Part shown: piece by piece, positions 42,612 through 50,989 of the stretch
Layout: every line of letters begins with the position of its first letter
How positions within the stretch are numbered: the first letter of the stretch is position 1
Assembly (NCBI GenBank): GCA_050953825.1
Contig: JBMNNF010000010.1
Span: forward strand, 186,001-250,000
From: DUQW01 sp050953825
GTDB lineage: Bacteria; Bacillota_I; Bacilli_A; Acholeplasmatales; Acholeplasmataceae
Reading direction: 5' to 3'
DNA: 64,000 nt
The notes under the pieces: generated by a model
What the model saw: the letters and a program-made list of their open reading frames with translations, nothing else
Told to the model about the DNA's origin: nothing
Databases searched by the model: none
Position numbers and translations under genes: made by a program

Positions 42612-44386
42612 TGGAACAAATAAAGATTGGAATTGCGGTGCCACCAATTAAAGTTGGTAACTTAAAATATAATGCTGATCAAATTATCAAAGTATTAAAT
42701 AATTCAAAAGCTGATGTTTTATTATTTCCTGAATTAAATCTAACTAGTTTATATTGTGGAGATCTATTTCGTAATGCCGATTTTTTAGATAGTGCCTTTA
42801 AAGAAGCCCAAAGAATTATTGAAGAGACAACTTTTACGGGTTTATTTACAATTGGGATGCCACTGGAATTAGATTTTTATTATGTCATTAACGCCTTACT
42901 AATTGTTCAAAATAAAAAAATAATTGGTGTTGAAATGAAAGAAAATCTTGATTCAACTGAAATGAGATATTTTGATGTTATTACTGATCCGGAATATTAT
43001 ATTAGTTATTTAGAAAAAGATATCGCCACATTTCAAAAGATATATGATGTTTCTGGAGTTAAAATTGGAATTTTACTTAATAAGAAATCAAGAGGTTTAG
43101 AAATTGATTGTTATTCATTATCGCAAGAAGGAGCTAATGTATTACTAATAGCGACTGGAGAATATGAAATTTTAAACTCTGGAGTTTATAAAGTTGAACT
43201 AGTTAAAGAAATTTCATATCAAAATAGATTAGCTTGTTTTTACACATCACCATCAATGCATGAATCAAGTAGTAGGTATGTTTATGCTGGTGATATGATT
43301 GTCGCATATAAGGGTGAATTACTAAATGAAACGACTAACTTATATGATAATGAAGATTATGTTGAAGTGGAATTAGATATCAAAAAATTAAAATACGATG
43401 ATGGTATTGAAAAAGTTTTAGAATTTTTTGATTTTGAACACCCTAATCCATTAACTCCATATCCGTATTTACAAGGGAAGACCCCAGATGAGGCTGCCAG
43501 TGTAGTTAATACATTATTAGTTCAAGCGTTAATCAAAAAGTTATCATCTTTACCACAACACCTACAAAAAGTAATTTTAGGTGTTTCTGGTGGCGCTGAT
43601 TCAACTTTAGCCTTACTAATTGCGGAACAAGCGCTAGAAGAAATGGGACTGCCTTCAACTAATTTAATTGGGGTGTCAATGCCGAGTGTTAATTCACTAG
43701 AATCAAGCTCTAAAAGAGCTTTAGAGCTCATTGAAGGCGTTAAGGCGACTAAACTAGTAATTCCGATTGATGACTACTTAAATGTCCATTTAAAGGCGAT
43801 AGGGCATGATCATTTAGATGTTACTTATGAAAATGCACAAGCGCGAATTAGAACCAATATCTTAATGGATTTAGCGAACAAATATGGCGGGATTGTCTTA
43901 GGGCCAAGTGATTTATCAGAGATCGCTTTAGGGTTTACAACTTATAACGGTGATGCTAGTAGTATGTACGGACTGAATCAAGGGGTTCCTAAGACATTAG
44001 TCTTACAAACACTTGAATATTTATCCAAAGAAGTATATATTGATTTATCTAAAGTGATTTATGAAGTTTCTCAAGCCAAACCATCGCCAGAGTTACTGAA
44101 AAATCAAGTGACTGAAGATGTTTTAGGTCGATATGATATTAATGATTTTATTTTATGGTTTACCATTCAATTTGAATGTCCAAAAGCGGAAATAAAAGAT
44201 TACTTACAAGAAGTGTTTGATATTACCGCAGCTGAAGCTCAAATATATTTAGATCGATTCTTTAAGAGATTTTATCAAAACCAATTTAAACGTAATGTTT
44301 TACCGGAAGGCCCAAATATATTAGGAATAAGTCTTAATCCAGTGACTGGATTTAGACTGGCAGGAGATAATGAAGTTGAATACTAA
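42611..44386 (+). CDS. nadE: NAD+ synthase NadE with atypical glutaminase domain
   Basis: 591 residues. The C-terminal synthetase domain is complete: the PP-loop VSGGADSTLALL, RIRTNILMDLANKYGG and LSEIALGFTTYNGD. The N-terminal nitrilase-like domain should release ammonia from glutamine with an E-K-C triad. E is seen in LFPELNLTSLY and K in GVEMKENLDSTEMRYF, but the place of the nucleophile (family pattern VCEDxW) reads IGILLNKKSRGLEID with no cysteine. By eye the glutaminase appears inactive, so the enzyme may depend on free ammonia. It follows nadD with 1-nt overlap and overlaps mnmA by 17 nt. Confidence 0.9.
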   Translation: MEQIKIGIAVPPIKVGNLKYNADQIIKVLNNSKADVLLFPELNLTSLYCGDLFRNADFLDSAFKEAQRIIEETTFTGLFTIGMPLELDFYYVINALLIVQNKKIIGVEMKENLDSTEMRYFDVITDPEYYISYLEKDIATFQKIYDVSGVKIGILLNKKSRGLEIDCYSLSQEGANVLLIATGEYEILNSGVYKVELVKEISYQNRLACFYTSPSMHESSSRYVYAGDMIVAYKGELLNETTNLYDNEDYVEVELDIKKLKYDDGIEKVLEFFDFEHPNPLTPYPYLQGKTPDEAASVVNTLLVQALIKKLSSLPQHLQKVILGVSGGADSTLALLIAEQALEEMGLPSTNLIGVSMPSVNSLESSSKRALELIEGVKATKLVIPIDDYLNVHLKAIGHDHLDVTYENAQARIRTNILMDLANKYGGIVLGPSDLSEIALGFTTYNGDASSMYGLNQGVPKTLVLQTLEYLSKEVYIDLSKVIYEVSQAKPSPELLKNQVTEDVLGRYDINDFILWFTIQFECPKAEIKDYLQEVFDITAAEAQIYLDRFFKRFYQNQFKRNVLPEGPNILGISLNPVTGFRLAGDNEVEY

Positions 44387-45509
44387 GAAAAAGAAAGTCA
44401 TGTTAGGCTTATCGGGTGGTGTTGACTCGGCCGTAGTCTTATATAAACTCATCGTTGATGGCTATGATGTCATAGCCGTTTTTATGCGGAATTGGGATTC
44501 CGCATTAAACCGTGATATTTTAGGTAATCCAACTGCTCATGATGACGTTTGTCCACAAGAAAAAGATTATCAAGATGCTAAAAAAGTTGCTGATAAACTT
44601 GGTGTTGAACTACAAAGAGTTGATTTTATTAAAGAGTATTGGGAACGAGTTTTTACTTATTTTTTGAAGGAATATAAATTAAATCGAACACCAAATCCGG
44701 ATGTGTTATGCAATAATGAAATTAAATTTAAAGCTTTTTTAGATTATGCAATGTTACAAGAAGTTGATTATATCGCCATGGGTCATTATGCTAGAATTGA
44801 TCGATCAGAAGGTCGCCCTAAGTTATTAAAAGGTGTTGATAATAATAAAGATCAATCTTATTTTTTATCACAATTAACTAATGAACAATTATCAAAAGCT
44901 CTTTTTCCAATTGGTGATATGGAAAAAGAGGAAGTTAGAGAAATTGCTAGAATGTTAGATTTATCAGTCTCTGATAAAAAAGATTCTACCGGAATCTGTT
45001 TTATCGGTGAACGAGATTTTAACAAATTTTTAGCTAACTATTTACCAGCTCAACCAGGACTAATGAAAAGATTAGATGGAACAGTAATTGGTAATCATAA
45101 TGGATTAATGAATTATACCATTGGTCAAAGAAAAGGATTAGGAATTGGTACAATTGATGGTTTAGATGGTCCATGGTATGTCGTTGGCAAAGAATTGGAA
45201 ACTAATACTTTAATTGTTGAAAATAAAGATAATCTAGATTATTTAAAATCAGATAAAGCTTATATTACTGACTATGTTTGGCGTGGCGATAAAGTTGATG
45301 GTAAATATACCGCTAAATTTAGATATCGTCAACAAGATGTTCCAGTTAAAGTGAAATTTGTTGATGATAAAACCTTAATAGTTACATACAAAAATGTTTC
45401 AGCAGTTACTCCCGGACAAGTATGTGCCATTTATCAAGGTGATGAGTGTATTGGCTCCGGATTTATTAATGAAGTTTTTGCTAAAGGTGAAAAGAGAAGA
45501 TACTCATGA
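44370..45509 (+). CDS. mnmA: tRNA-specific 2-thiouridylase MnmA
   Basis: 379 residues. It thiolates U34 of tRNA Lys, Glu and Gln. PP-loop GLSGGVDSAVVLY, then VFMRNWDSALN, catalytic cysteine in NPDVLCNNEIKF, and the second in STGICFIGERDF. The C-terminal beta-barrel contains YTIGQRKGLGIG. The ATG at 44370 is preceded by AGGAGAT inside the end of nadE. Confidence 0.96.
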   Translation: MKLNTKKKKVMLGLSGGVDSAVVLYKLIVDGYDVIAVFMRNWDSALNRDILGNPTAHDDVCPQEKDYQDAKKVADKLGVELQRVDFIKEYWERVFTYFLKEYKLNRTPNPDVLCNNEIKFKAFLDYAMLQEVDYIAMGHYARIDRSEGRPKLLKGVDNNKDQSYFLSQLTNEQLSKALFPIGDMEKEEVREIARMLDLSVSDKKDSTGICFIGERDFNKFLANYLPAQPGLMKRLDGTVIGNHNGLMNYTIGQRKGLGIGTIDGLDGPWYVVGKELETNTLIVENKDNLDYLKSDKAYITDYVWRGDKVDGKYTAKFRYRQQDVPVKVKFVDDKTLIVTYKNVSAVTPGQVCAIYQGDECIGSGFINEVFAKGEKRRYS

Positions 45510-47731
45510 GTTTATTTCCAGAATATCAAAAGATTAAAGGGCATATCACTAGATATCGATTTCATAATGAAGATAATAGTTATTCCATTGCCACTTTAAA
45601 AACTGAAGATGATCGTAAACTGACCATCGTTGGTTACTTTCCTAAAGTAACGAGCGATTTATTATATGAACTTGAAGGTAATTGGATTGAACATCCGACA
45701 TATGGTGAACAATTTGAAGTTCACGCTTTTAGACGCGCTAAAGTCGCGTCTTTTCAAGGTTTAGTTAGTTATCTCTCAAGTGATTATTTTCCGGGAATTG
45801 GTCCTAAAACAGCTGAAAAGATAGTGAATCATTTAGGTGATGATGCGATTGAGAAAATTTTGGAAGATAAAAACGTCTTAAGAGAAATCGGGTTAAATGC
45901 GATCAGAACTGAACGTTTTTATCAACAACTATTAGAAAATCAATCGATGGAAGGAGTCACGATTGATTTATTTGAACTTGATATTAAAGGGGTTACCGCG
46001 ATGAAGTTAATTACTGCCTACGGGTTAAAGGCGGCAACGATAGCTAAAACTAATCCATTTAGACTAATTGACGAAATCTCTGGAATTGGGTTTGTCAGAG
46101 CTGATGAAATTAGAGAAAAAGTTGGAATAGCTGAAGATGATCCGAGACGGATTAAGGCCGCCATTATTTATGCAATTAGAGAATATGGTGAGCGTAATGG
46201 TGATACTTATGCAGTAGCCGAACAAGTTTTTAATTACGCTAATCAGTTTTTAAAAATAGATATTGATTTTAATCCATATATTAATGAATTAATTGTGGAA
46301 AATAAATTAGTATTAGAAGAAAATCGATATTATTTAGCTCCAGCTTATTATGCTGAAGTTAATTTAGCCAAAAAGATAATCGATTTAAACTTATCAAAAC
46401 ATAATCAAATCGAAGAACAATTATTAGATCAAAGTATTGATAAAATTGAAAAGTTAATTGGCATTACTTATACTGATGTTCAAAAAGAAGCGATTAAAGT
46501 ATCACTTAATCATGAAGTGACCATTATTACAGGCGGACCAGGAACTGGTAAAACTACCATTATTGATGGTTTAATGCAAGTCTATAGTGACATTAATAAT
46601 ATTACAGCGAGTCATATGGCTTCTTATATTAAAGTGATGGCACCAACTGGAAGAGCGGCCAAAAGAATGCGAGAAATTTTAGATTTTAAAGCGACGACAA
46701 TTCACAAAGGATTAGGGATGGATTATAGTGGTAAATTTACATATGATGAGACTAATATGTTTTCAGAAAAGTTAATTATCATCGATGAAGCCTCGATGAT
46801 TGATATCTTTTTAGCCAACTCATTATTTAAAGCTATCAATAATGATGCGAAAGTAGTAATTGTAGGTGACGTTGATCAATTACCTAGTGTCGGACCAGGA
46901 TTGTTTTTAAAAGATTTAATTGATTCCAAAAGTTGTGCAGTAGTGCGCCTTGATGAAATTCACCGTCAAGCTAGAGGGTCTAATATAGTTAGAATTGCCA
47001 ATAAAGTTAATCAGCAAACACTGGCGTATGAAGATTTAGTTTCTGATAGTGATACTTATATTTATAAAATAAATAGACAAGAATTAAAGAGGTTAATTTT
47101 AAGGTTAGTTAGTGGTGCCATTGATCAAGGATACTCATTAATTGATGATATTCAAATTTTAATTCCACAATATAAAGGCGATTTCGGAATTGATATGGTA
47201 AATGAAATTATCCAAGAAATGTATATCGAAAATAAAGAGATTCACGTCAAGTATGGTGATGTTAGTTACTATGTTGGGGATAAAGTAATTCAACTAGAAA
47301 ATGACGCTTTAAAAGACGTGATGAACGGTGATATTGGGGTAGTAAGTGGGATTGTTTTTGACAACAAAAACAAGCCAACTATTTATGTCAATTTTGATGG
47401 TAGAGACTTACCTTACGCTAAGTCTGATTTAGAACAATTAAACTTAGCTTATGCGATCTCAATTCATAAGTCTCAAGGTTCAGAATATCCAATTGTCATT
47501 ATTCCAATTGTGAAAAATTATATTCATATGTTAAAAAAGGAATTGCTTTATACGGCGATTACCCGGGCAAAATCATATTTATTTTTAATGGGTGATGTTG
47601 ATTTAATGATTTATGCATCAAATCGTGAAATATCCAAAAGACAATCCACTCTTAACATTAGATTAAATCAATCAATTGATGTAACTAAGCAAGAAGAAAA
47701 TGATGATGTTAGTCCATTTGATTTTATGTAA
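45506..47731 (+). CDS. recD2: RecD2-type ATP-dependent DNA helicase
   Basis: 741 residues, the single-subunit RecD2 form that acts without RecBC. The N-terminal OB-like region (KGHITRYRFHNEDNSYSIATL) is followed by a helix-hairpin-helix (FPGIGPKTAEKIV). Walker A is GGPGTGKTTII, Walker B IIDEASMID, motif III GDVDQLPSVGPG, and the late motifs include YAISIHKSQGSEYP and YTAITRAKSYLFL. It is coupled to mnmA by a 4-nt ATGA overlap, the last gene of nadD-nadE-mnmA-recD2. Confidence 0.96.
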   Translation: MSLFPEYQKIKGHITRYRFHNEDNSYSIATLKTEDDRKLTIVGYFPKVTSDLLYELEGNWIEHPTYGEQFEVHAFRRAKVASFQGLVSYLSSDYFPGIGPKTAEKIVNHLGDDAIEKILEDKNVLREIGLNAIRTERFYQQLLENQSMEGVTIDLFELDIKGVTAMKLITAYGLKAATIAKTNPFRLIDEISGIGFVRADEIREKVGIAEDDPRRIKAAIIYAIREYGERNGDTYAVAEQVFNYANQFLKIDIDFNPYINELIVENKLVLEENRYYLAPAYYAEVNLAKKIIDLNLSKHNQIEEQLLDQSIDKIEKLIGITYTDVQKEAIKVSLNHEVTIITGGPGTGKTTIIDGLMQVYSDINNITASHMASYIKVMAPTGRAAKRMREILDFKATTIHKGLGMDYSGKFTYDETNMFSEKLIIIDEASMIDIFLANSLFKAINNDAKVVIVGDVDQLPSVGPGLFLKDLIDSKSCAVVRLDEIHRQARGSNIVRIANKVNQQTLAYEDLVSDSDTYIYKINRQELKRLILRLVSGAIDQGYSLIDDIQILIPQYKGDFGIDMVNEIIQEMYIENKEIHVKYGDVSYYVGDKVIQLENDALKDVMNGDIGVVSGIVFDNKNKPTIYVNFDGRDLPYAKSDLEQLNLAYAISIHKSQGSEYPIVIIPIVKNYIHMLKKELLYTAITRAKSYLFLMGDVDLMIYASNREISKRQSTLNIRLNQSIDVTKQEENDDVSPFDFM

Positions 47732-47750
47732 AAATAAGGCAATTTTAAAA

Positions 47751-47786
47751 AAGGATGTGTCGGCCTAAACACATCCTTTTTCTTTT
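47751..47786. terminator. Bidirectional terminator
   Basis: AAGGATGTGT and ACACATCCTT form a 10-bp stem with an 8-nt loop; A-rich left and T-rich right sides serve recD2 and the convergent flavodoxin gene. Confidence 0.88.
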
Positions 47787-47793
47787 GGAGAAA

Positions 47794-48318
47794 CTATAAA
47801 AATTCAACTATAAGATTAAGACTCTCTAAATTAACAAAGTCAACCTTTTTGTTGTAGGTTTCAATCATTTGTTTGGTTTCATCTGTTTGTTTTTCTTCAG
47901 GCAATCCTTTAAGATGCTTAACTAGCATACTCATCATTAGTCGGTGAGTAAAGTTTAATTTTGGATAATCAATTCCACCTCTTAAGTGAAATATTTTAGC
48001 TTTCTTATACAGCTCATAACCAAGTTCTCTTTTTAAATCATTTTTAATTTTATTAGTATTTTCCAAAGAAGTAGGATCAGCTAAACCAACAGTGGCGACG
48101 ACTATTTTTTTATCATTAAAGTTTTTTAATTTTTTAAAAGTTTTCTTTAGTCCTAATGTCTTACCGGCATATAGTGAACCAATAAAAATAATAGTATCAT
48201 ATTGGTTAATGTCTTTCACTCTTTTGTAACTTTTCTTTTCAATGTTAGTTTTCTGTGATAATTCTGTAGCATATTGTTTTGAGTTTCCATACTTGGAACC
48301 ATAAATAATAATTTTCAT
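47794..48318 (-). CDS. Flavodoxin-domain protein
   Basis: 174 residues. The start IIIYGSKYGNSKQYATEL is the FMN phosphate loop, followed by YDTIIFIGSLYAGKTLGLKK and VVATVGLADP. Flavodoxin_5/HemG-like proteins use FMN to carry electrons; some act as protoporphyrinogen oxidase, but no haem genes are near and the redox partner is unknown. The gene stands alone, with about 270 bp of AT-rich DNA behind its start in which I see no gene. Confidence 0.8.
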   Translation of the reverse strand: MKIIIYGSKYGNSKQYATELSQKTNIEKKSYKRVKDINQYDTIIFIGSLYAGKTLGLKKTFKKLKNFNDKKIVVATVGLADPTSLENTNKIKNDLKRELGYELYKKAKIFHLRGGIDYPKLNFTHRLMMSMLVKHLKGLPEEKQTDETKQMIETYNKKVDFVNLESLNLIVEFL

Positions 48319-48588
48319 TTATTCTTCTCCATTATCAAATTTTGCTAATTCTTATCAAGTTATATTTTACAAATATAGTTTAACATATAAAAAAGTGTGA
48401 TTTTGTAAAAAGTTAGTAAAATAAGAAAGGGCATGAAGAAGTATAAACTAATATGATACTTCTAAAGTAAATATATGAAATAAACAAAATAGTTTAAATT
48501 CATGTAGAACCTATGGTTACCCAATCGTAGACGTATATTTTAGATGCAAATTTAATCCTTCCGTTTTTACATCTTTAAAATGTATCAA

Positions 48589-49602
48589 TTAATATTCATC
48601 ATCAAAAATATTATCAACTAGTCTAATATATTCTTTTAACTTATTTTGTAATAATTTTTTATTAATTAATTTTAAATTATATTCTGAAACCATTGTAGGG
48701 GACAAACTTCTACTTAGAGCATATTCTACAATTTCATCGTCTTTACTAGCACAAAGTATAACACCGACACTCGGATTTTCATTTTCTTTTTTCACCTCGC
48801 GGTCAAGAGCTTCCAAGTAAACATTCATTTTACCTATGTATTCAGGTTTAAATTCACCGACTTTTAATTCAAATGCTGTAAGGCACGATAGTCCTCTATG
48901 ATAAAAAAGTAAATCAATATAATAATCATGCATTCCGACTTGAACACGATATTCTTCCCCAATAAAAGTAAAATCTTTCCCAATTTCTAAAATAAAGTCT
49001 TTTAAATTCATTATGATAGATTTTCTTAAATCACGCTCTGAATATGAAAACGGGATATCAAGAAAATCTAAAACGTAATTATCTAAAAAAATATTACCTG
49101 TAGCATTTTTCGATCTTTCTATAGCTGGTAACAAAGGCTTTTCAGATAACATGTATCTTTCATAATAACCGCTATCAATTTGTCTTTCTAATTCTCTTTT
49201 TGAAAGTTTTTCTTTTATACACATTTTAATATAAAATATTCTTTCTTGCATCGTTTTACAAGCTGACATAATTATTAGATGATTAGTCCATGTTAATTGT
49301 GTCACCAGTGGTGACACTATTTCATTATCTTTATAAAGTTCATAAAATTGTTTCATTCTATAAAGACCGCGTTTAGTAAATCCTTTTAAATTAGGATATT
49401 TTTCTTGAAAAAAATCTGCAAGTTTTTGGACAAAAGAATCTCCATATTCAGAATTTTCAGATTGAATGCTGATATATTTTCCAACATCACGATACATTAG
49501 TATTAATTCTTCATTTACTTTATGATATGCGCGTGTTTTTCGAGATTCTATAATATCAATAACTTTTTTAAATTGTTCCTCATATTGTAATAATTTGGTC
49601 AT
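48589..49602 (-). CDS. YhcG/DUF1016-family PD-(D/E)XK nuclease
   Basis: 337 residues. The N-terminal DUF1016 helical domain (KVNEELILMYRDVGKYIS..., then KGFTKRGLYRMKQFYELY and TQLTWTNHLIIMSACKT) is followed by a PD-(D/E)XK nuclease core. The core reads YYIDLLFYHRGLSCLTAFELKVGEF, giving D....E.K as catalytic residues, then IGKMNVYLEALDRE. Family members accompany restriction systems and mobile elements; target unknown. It sits beside the 3' end of the tmRNA gene, a classic integration site. No ribosome binding site is visible before its ATG. Confidence 0.88.
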   Translation of the reverse strand: MTKLLQYEEQFKKVIDIIESRKTRAYHKVNEELILMYRDVGKYISIQSENSEYGDSFVQKLADFFQEKYPNLKGFTKRGLYRMKQFYELYKDNEIVSPLVTQLTWTNHLIIMSACKTMQERIFYIKMCIKEKLSKRELERQIDSGYYERYMLSEKPLLPAIERSKNATGNIFLDNYVLDFLDIPFSYSERDLRKSIIMNLKDFILEIGKDFTFIGEEYRVQVGMHDYYIDLLFYHRGLSCLTAFELKVGEFKPEYIGKMNVYLEALDREVKKENENPSVGVILCASKDDEIVEYALSRSLSPTMVSEYNLKLINKKLLQNKLKEYIRLVDNIFDDEY

Positions 49603-49612
49603 GGTTAGTTTG

Positions 49613-49633
49613 TATACTAAAACAACTAGTATA
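49613..49633 (-). promoter_or_regulatory. Inverted repeat over the -10 of the YhcG-type gene
   Basis: TATACTA-7 nt-TAGTATA, a perfect 7-bp inverted repeat whose upstream arm overlaps a likely -10 (TATACT on the minus strand): a candidate operator. Confidence 0.5.
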
Positions 49634-49730
49634 ATCCTCCCTTCACTAAATATTACAAATTATTATGATTTTTACTTTAATTTTAAAATGAATCGGTTCG
49701 TTCTTTTGTTGAGTTTAATAATTTTTACAT

Positions 49731-49764
49731 AAAAAAAGCCTTAAAAATTGGAATCTTCTAAGGC
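49731..49764 (-). terminator. Terminator of the tmRNA gene
   Basis: On the minus strand GCCTTA and TAAGGC pair, followed by seven T residues. Confidence 0.75.
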
Positions 49765-49825
49765 CTACAAAATTTAATGACTGCTTTGTTGGTTCAATAA
49801 AGCAATTACTAAAGTAAGATTTATT

Positions 49826-50170
49826 TGGTGGAGATGAGGGGATTTGAACCCCTGTACGAAGTACATAAGAGATTACTTTCTACAAGTTTATAGTATTTAG
49901 TTTATTTCACTAAGTTCAATAAATACTCAAATTGAAGATTAGTTAGCTAAATCAAGTTCGTTAGTTTATATTAGCATCTAAACTAATATATCTTACTAAT
50001 AATGTGCCGCACTATAAGACGTAAGAGATCTTAAAGATTGGTTTTTGCTTTTTCTTAAGCAAATGCAAAATTTTGGTTTCCGGTTATTATAACCTCGGGC
50101 GTTTTTACTTGCGCAACCAAGACTTGCTTATAATAACTTATTATACCCCGGCGAATCCATAAACATCCCC
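49826..50170 (-). ncRNA. ssrA: Transfer-messenger RNA (tmRNA)
   Basis: 345 nt. It rescues stalled ribosomes with SmpB. The 5' end GGGGATG pairs with CATCTCC before A-CCA at the 3' end (one G-U pair), forming the acceptor stem. The T-arm region reads GGGGTTCAAATCCCC, and near the 5' end GGATTCGCCGGGG is diagnostic. The tag frame, following ATAACC as in Bacillus, is GGA AAC CAA AAT TTT GCA TTT GCT TAA (50081 down to 50055), giving GNQNFAFA. CCA is encoded. A one-piece tmRNA. Confidence 0.95.
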
Positions 50171-50180
50171 ATGCCTTAAT

Positions 50181-50209
50181 AATTTATAATTATTAGTTTA
50201 AAAAGTCAA
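50181..50209 (-). promoter_or_regulatory. ssrA promoter
   Basis: On the minus strand TTGACT (50204-50209), 17 nt, TAAATT (50181-50186), about 10 nt before the mature 5' end. Confidence 0.65.
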
Positions 50210-50332
50210 GTAAATTTTATAAAAATATGGTTTTATTGAAAAATCACTGTAAAGGTGTTAACTATATTTGGTTAAAATATTAGATAAATGATAAAATACA
50301 TATGACTCAATATAAGAAAGACTGGTGAGATG

Positions 50333-50989
50333 ATGATTAAAGGAATTATATTTGATTTAGATGGAACGTTACTTGATACGATTGAAGATATTAACAATGC
50401 CCTAAATTTAATTTTAGGTAATAATGGTTTTTCAAAAAGAAGTATTCCAGAAACCAAATTAAGTTTAGGTAGTGGGTCAAGACATCTTGTCAGAACATCA
50501 CTACCAAGTGATGTCTCAGAAGATGTATTTTTAAAAGTCCATAGTGAGTATCAAGAACACTATCAACAAAATAATGATATTTTAACAAGACCATATGATG
50601 GTATTTTAGAGGCTTTAAAAGATTTAAAAGAACATGGTTATAAATTAGCGGTGGTCTCTAATAAAGATGATCATGATGTTAAGTTATTAAATCAAAATAA
50701 ATTTTTAGGTTTAATTGAAATTGCAGTCGGTGCCAGACGAGGAAAACCAGTTAAACCAGATCCTTATTTAGTTAATGTTGCCCTTGATAAAATGAAACTG
50801 TCAAAAAATGAAGTAATCTATGTCGGTGATAGTGATGTTGATATTAAGACCGCAAGAAATTCGCAAATTCAGATGATTACAGTGACTTGGGGATTTAGAG
50901 ATTTAACAACCCTACAAAGCCATGGTGCAACTCATATTATCAATCATCCAAGTGAAATAATTAAGAAGGTGAAAGAAATCCATGATTAA
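50333..50989 (+). CDS. HAD-superfamily phosphatase (phosphoglycolate phosphatase-like)
   Basis: 218 residues, HAD subfamily IA. Motif I is IIFDLDGTLLDTIEDI, motif II VVSNKDD, motif III lysine in GKPVKPDPY, motif IV VGDSDVDIKTARN. It is similar to Gph/PpaX, which remove phosphate from phosphoglycolate or pyrophosphate, but the substrate is not fixed by sequence. ATG at 50330 or 50333; GGTGAG fits the second better. It overlaps the next gene by 8 nt. Confidence 0.88.
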   Translation: MIKGIIFDLDGTLLDTIEDINNALNLILGNNGFSKRSIPETKLSLGSGSRHLVRTSLPSDVSEDVFLKVHSEYQEHYQQNNDILTRPYDGILEALKDLKEHGYKLAVVSNKDDHDVKLLNQNKFLGLIEIAVGARRGKPVKPDPYLVNVALDKMKLSKNEVIYVGDSDVDIKTARNSQIQMITVTWGFRDLTTLQSHGATHIINHPSEIIKKVKEIHD

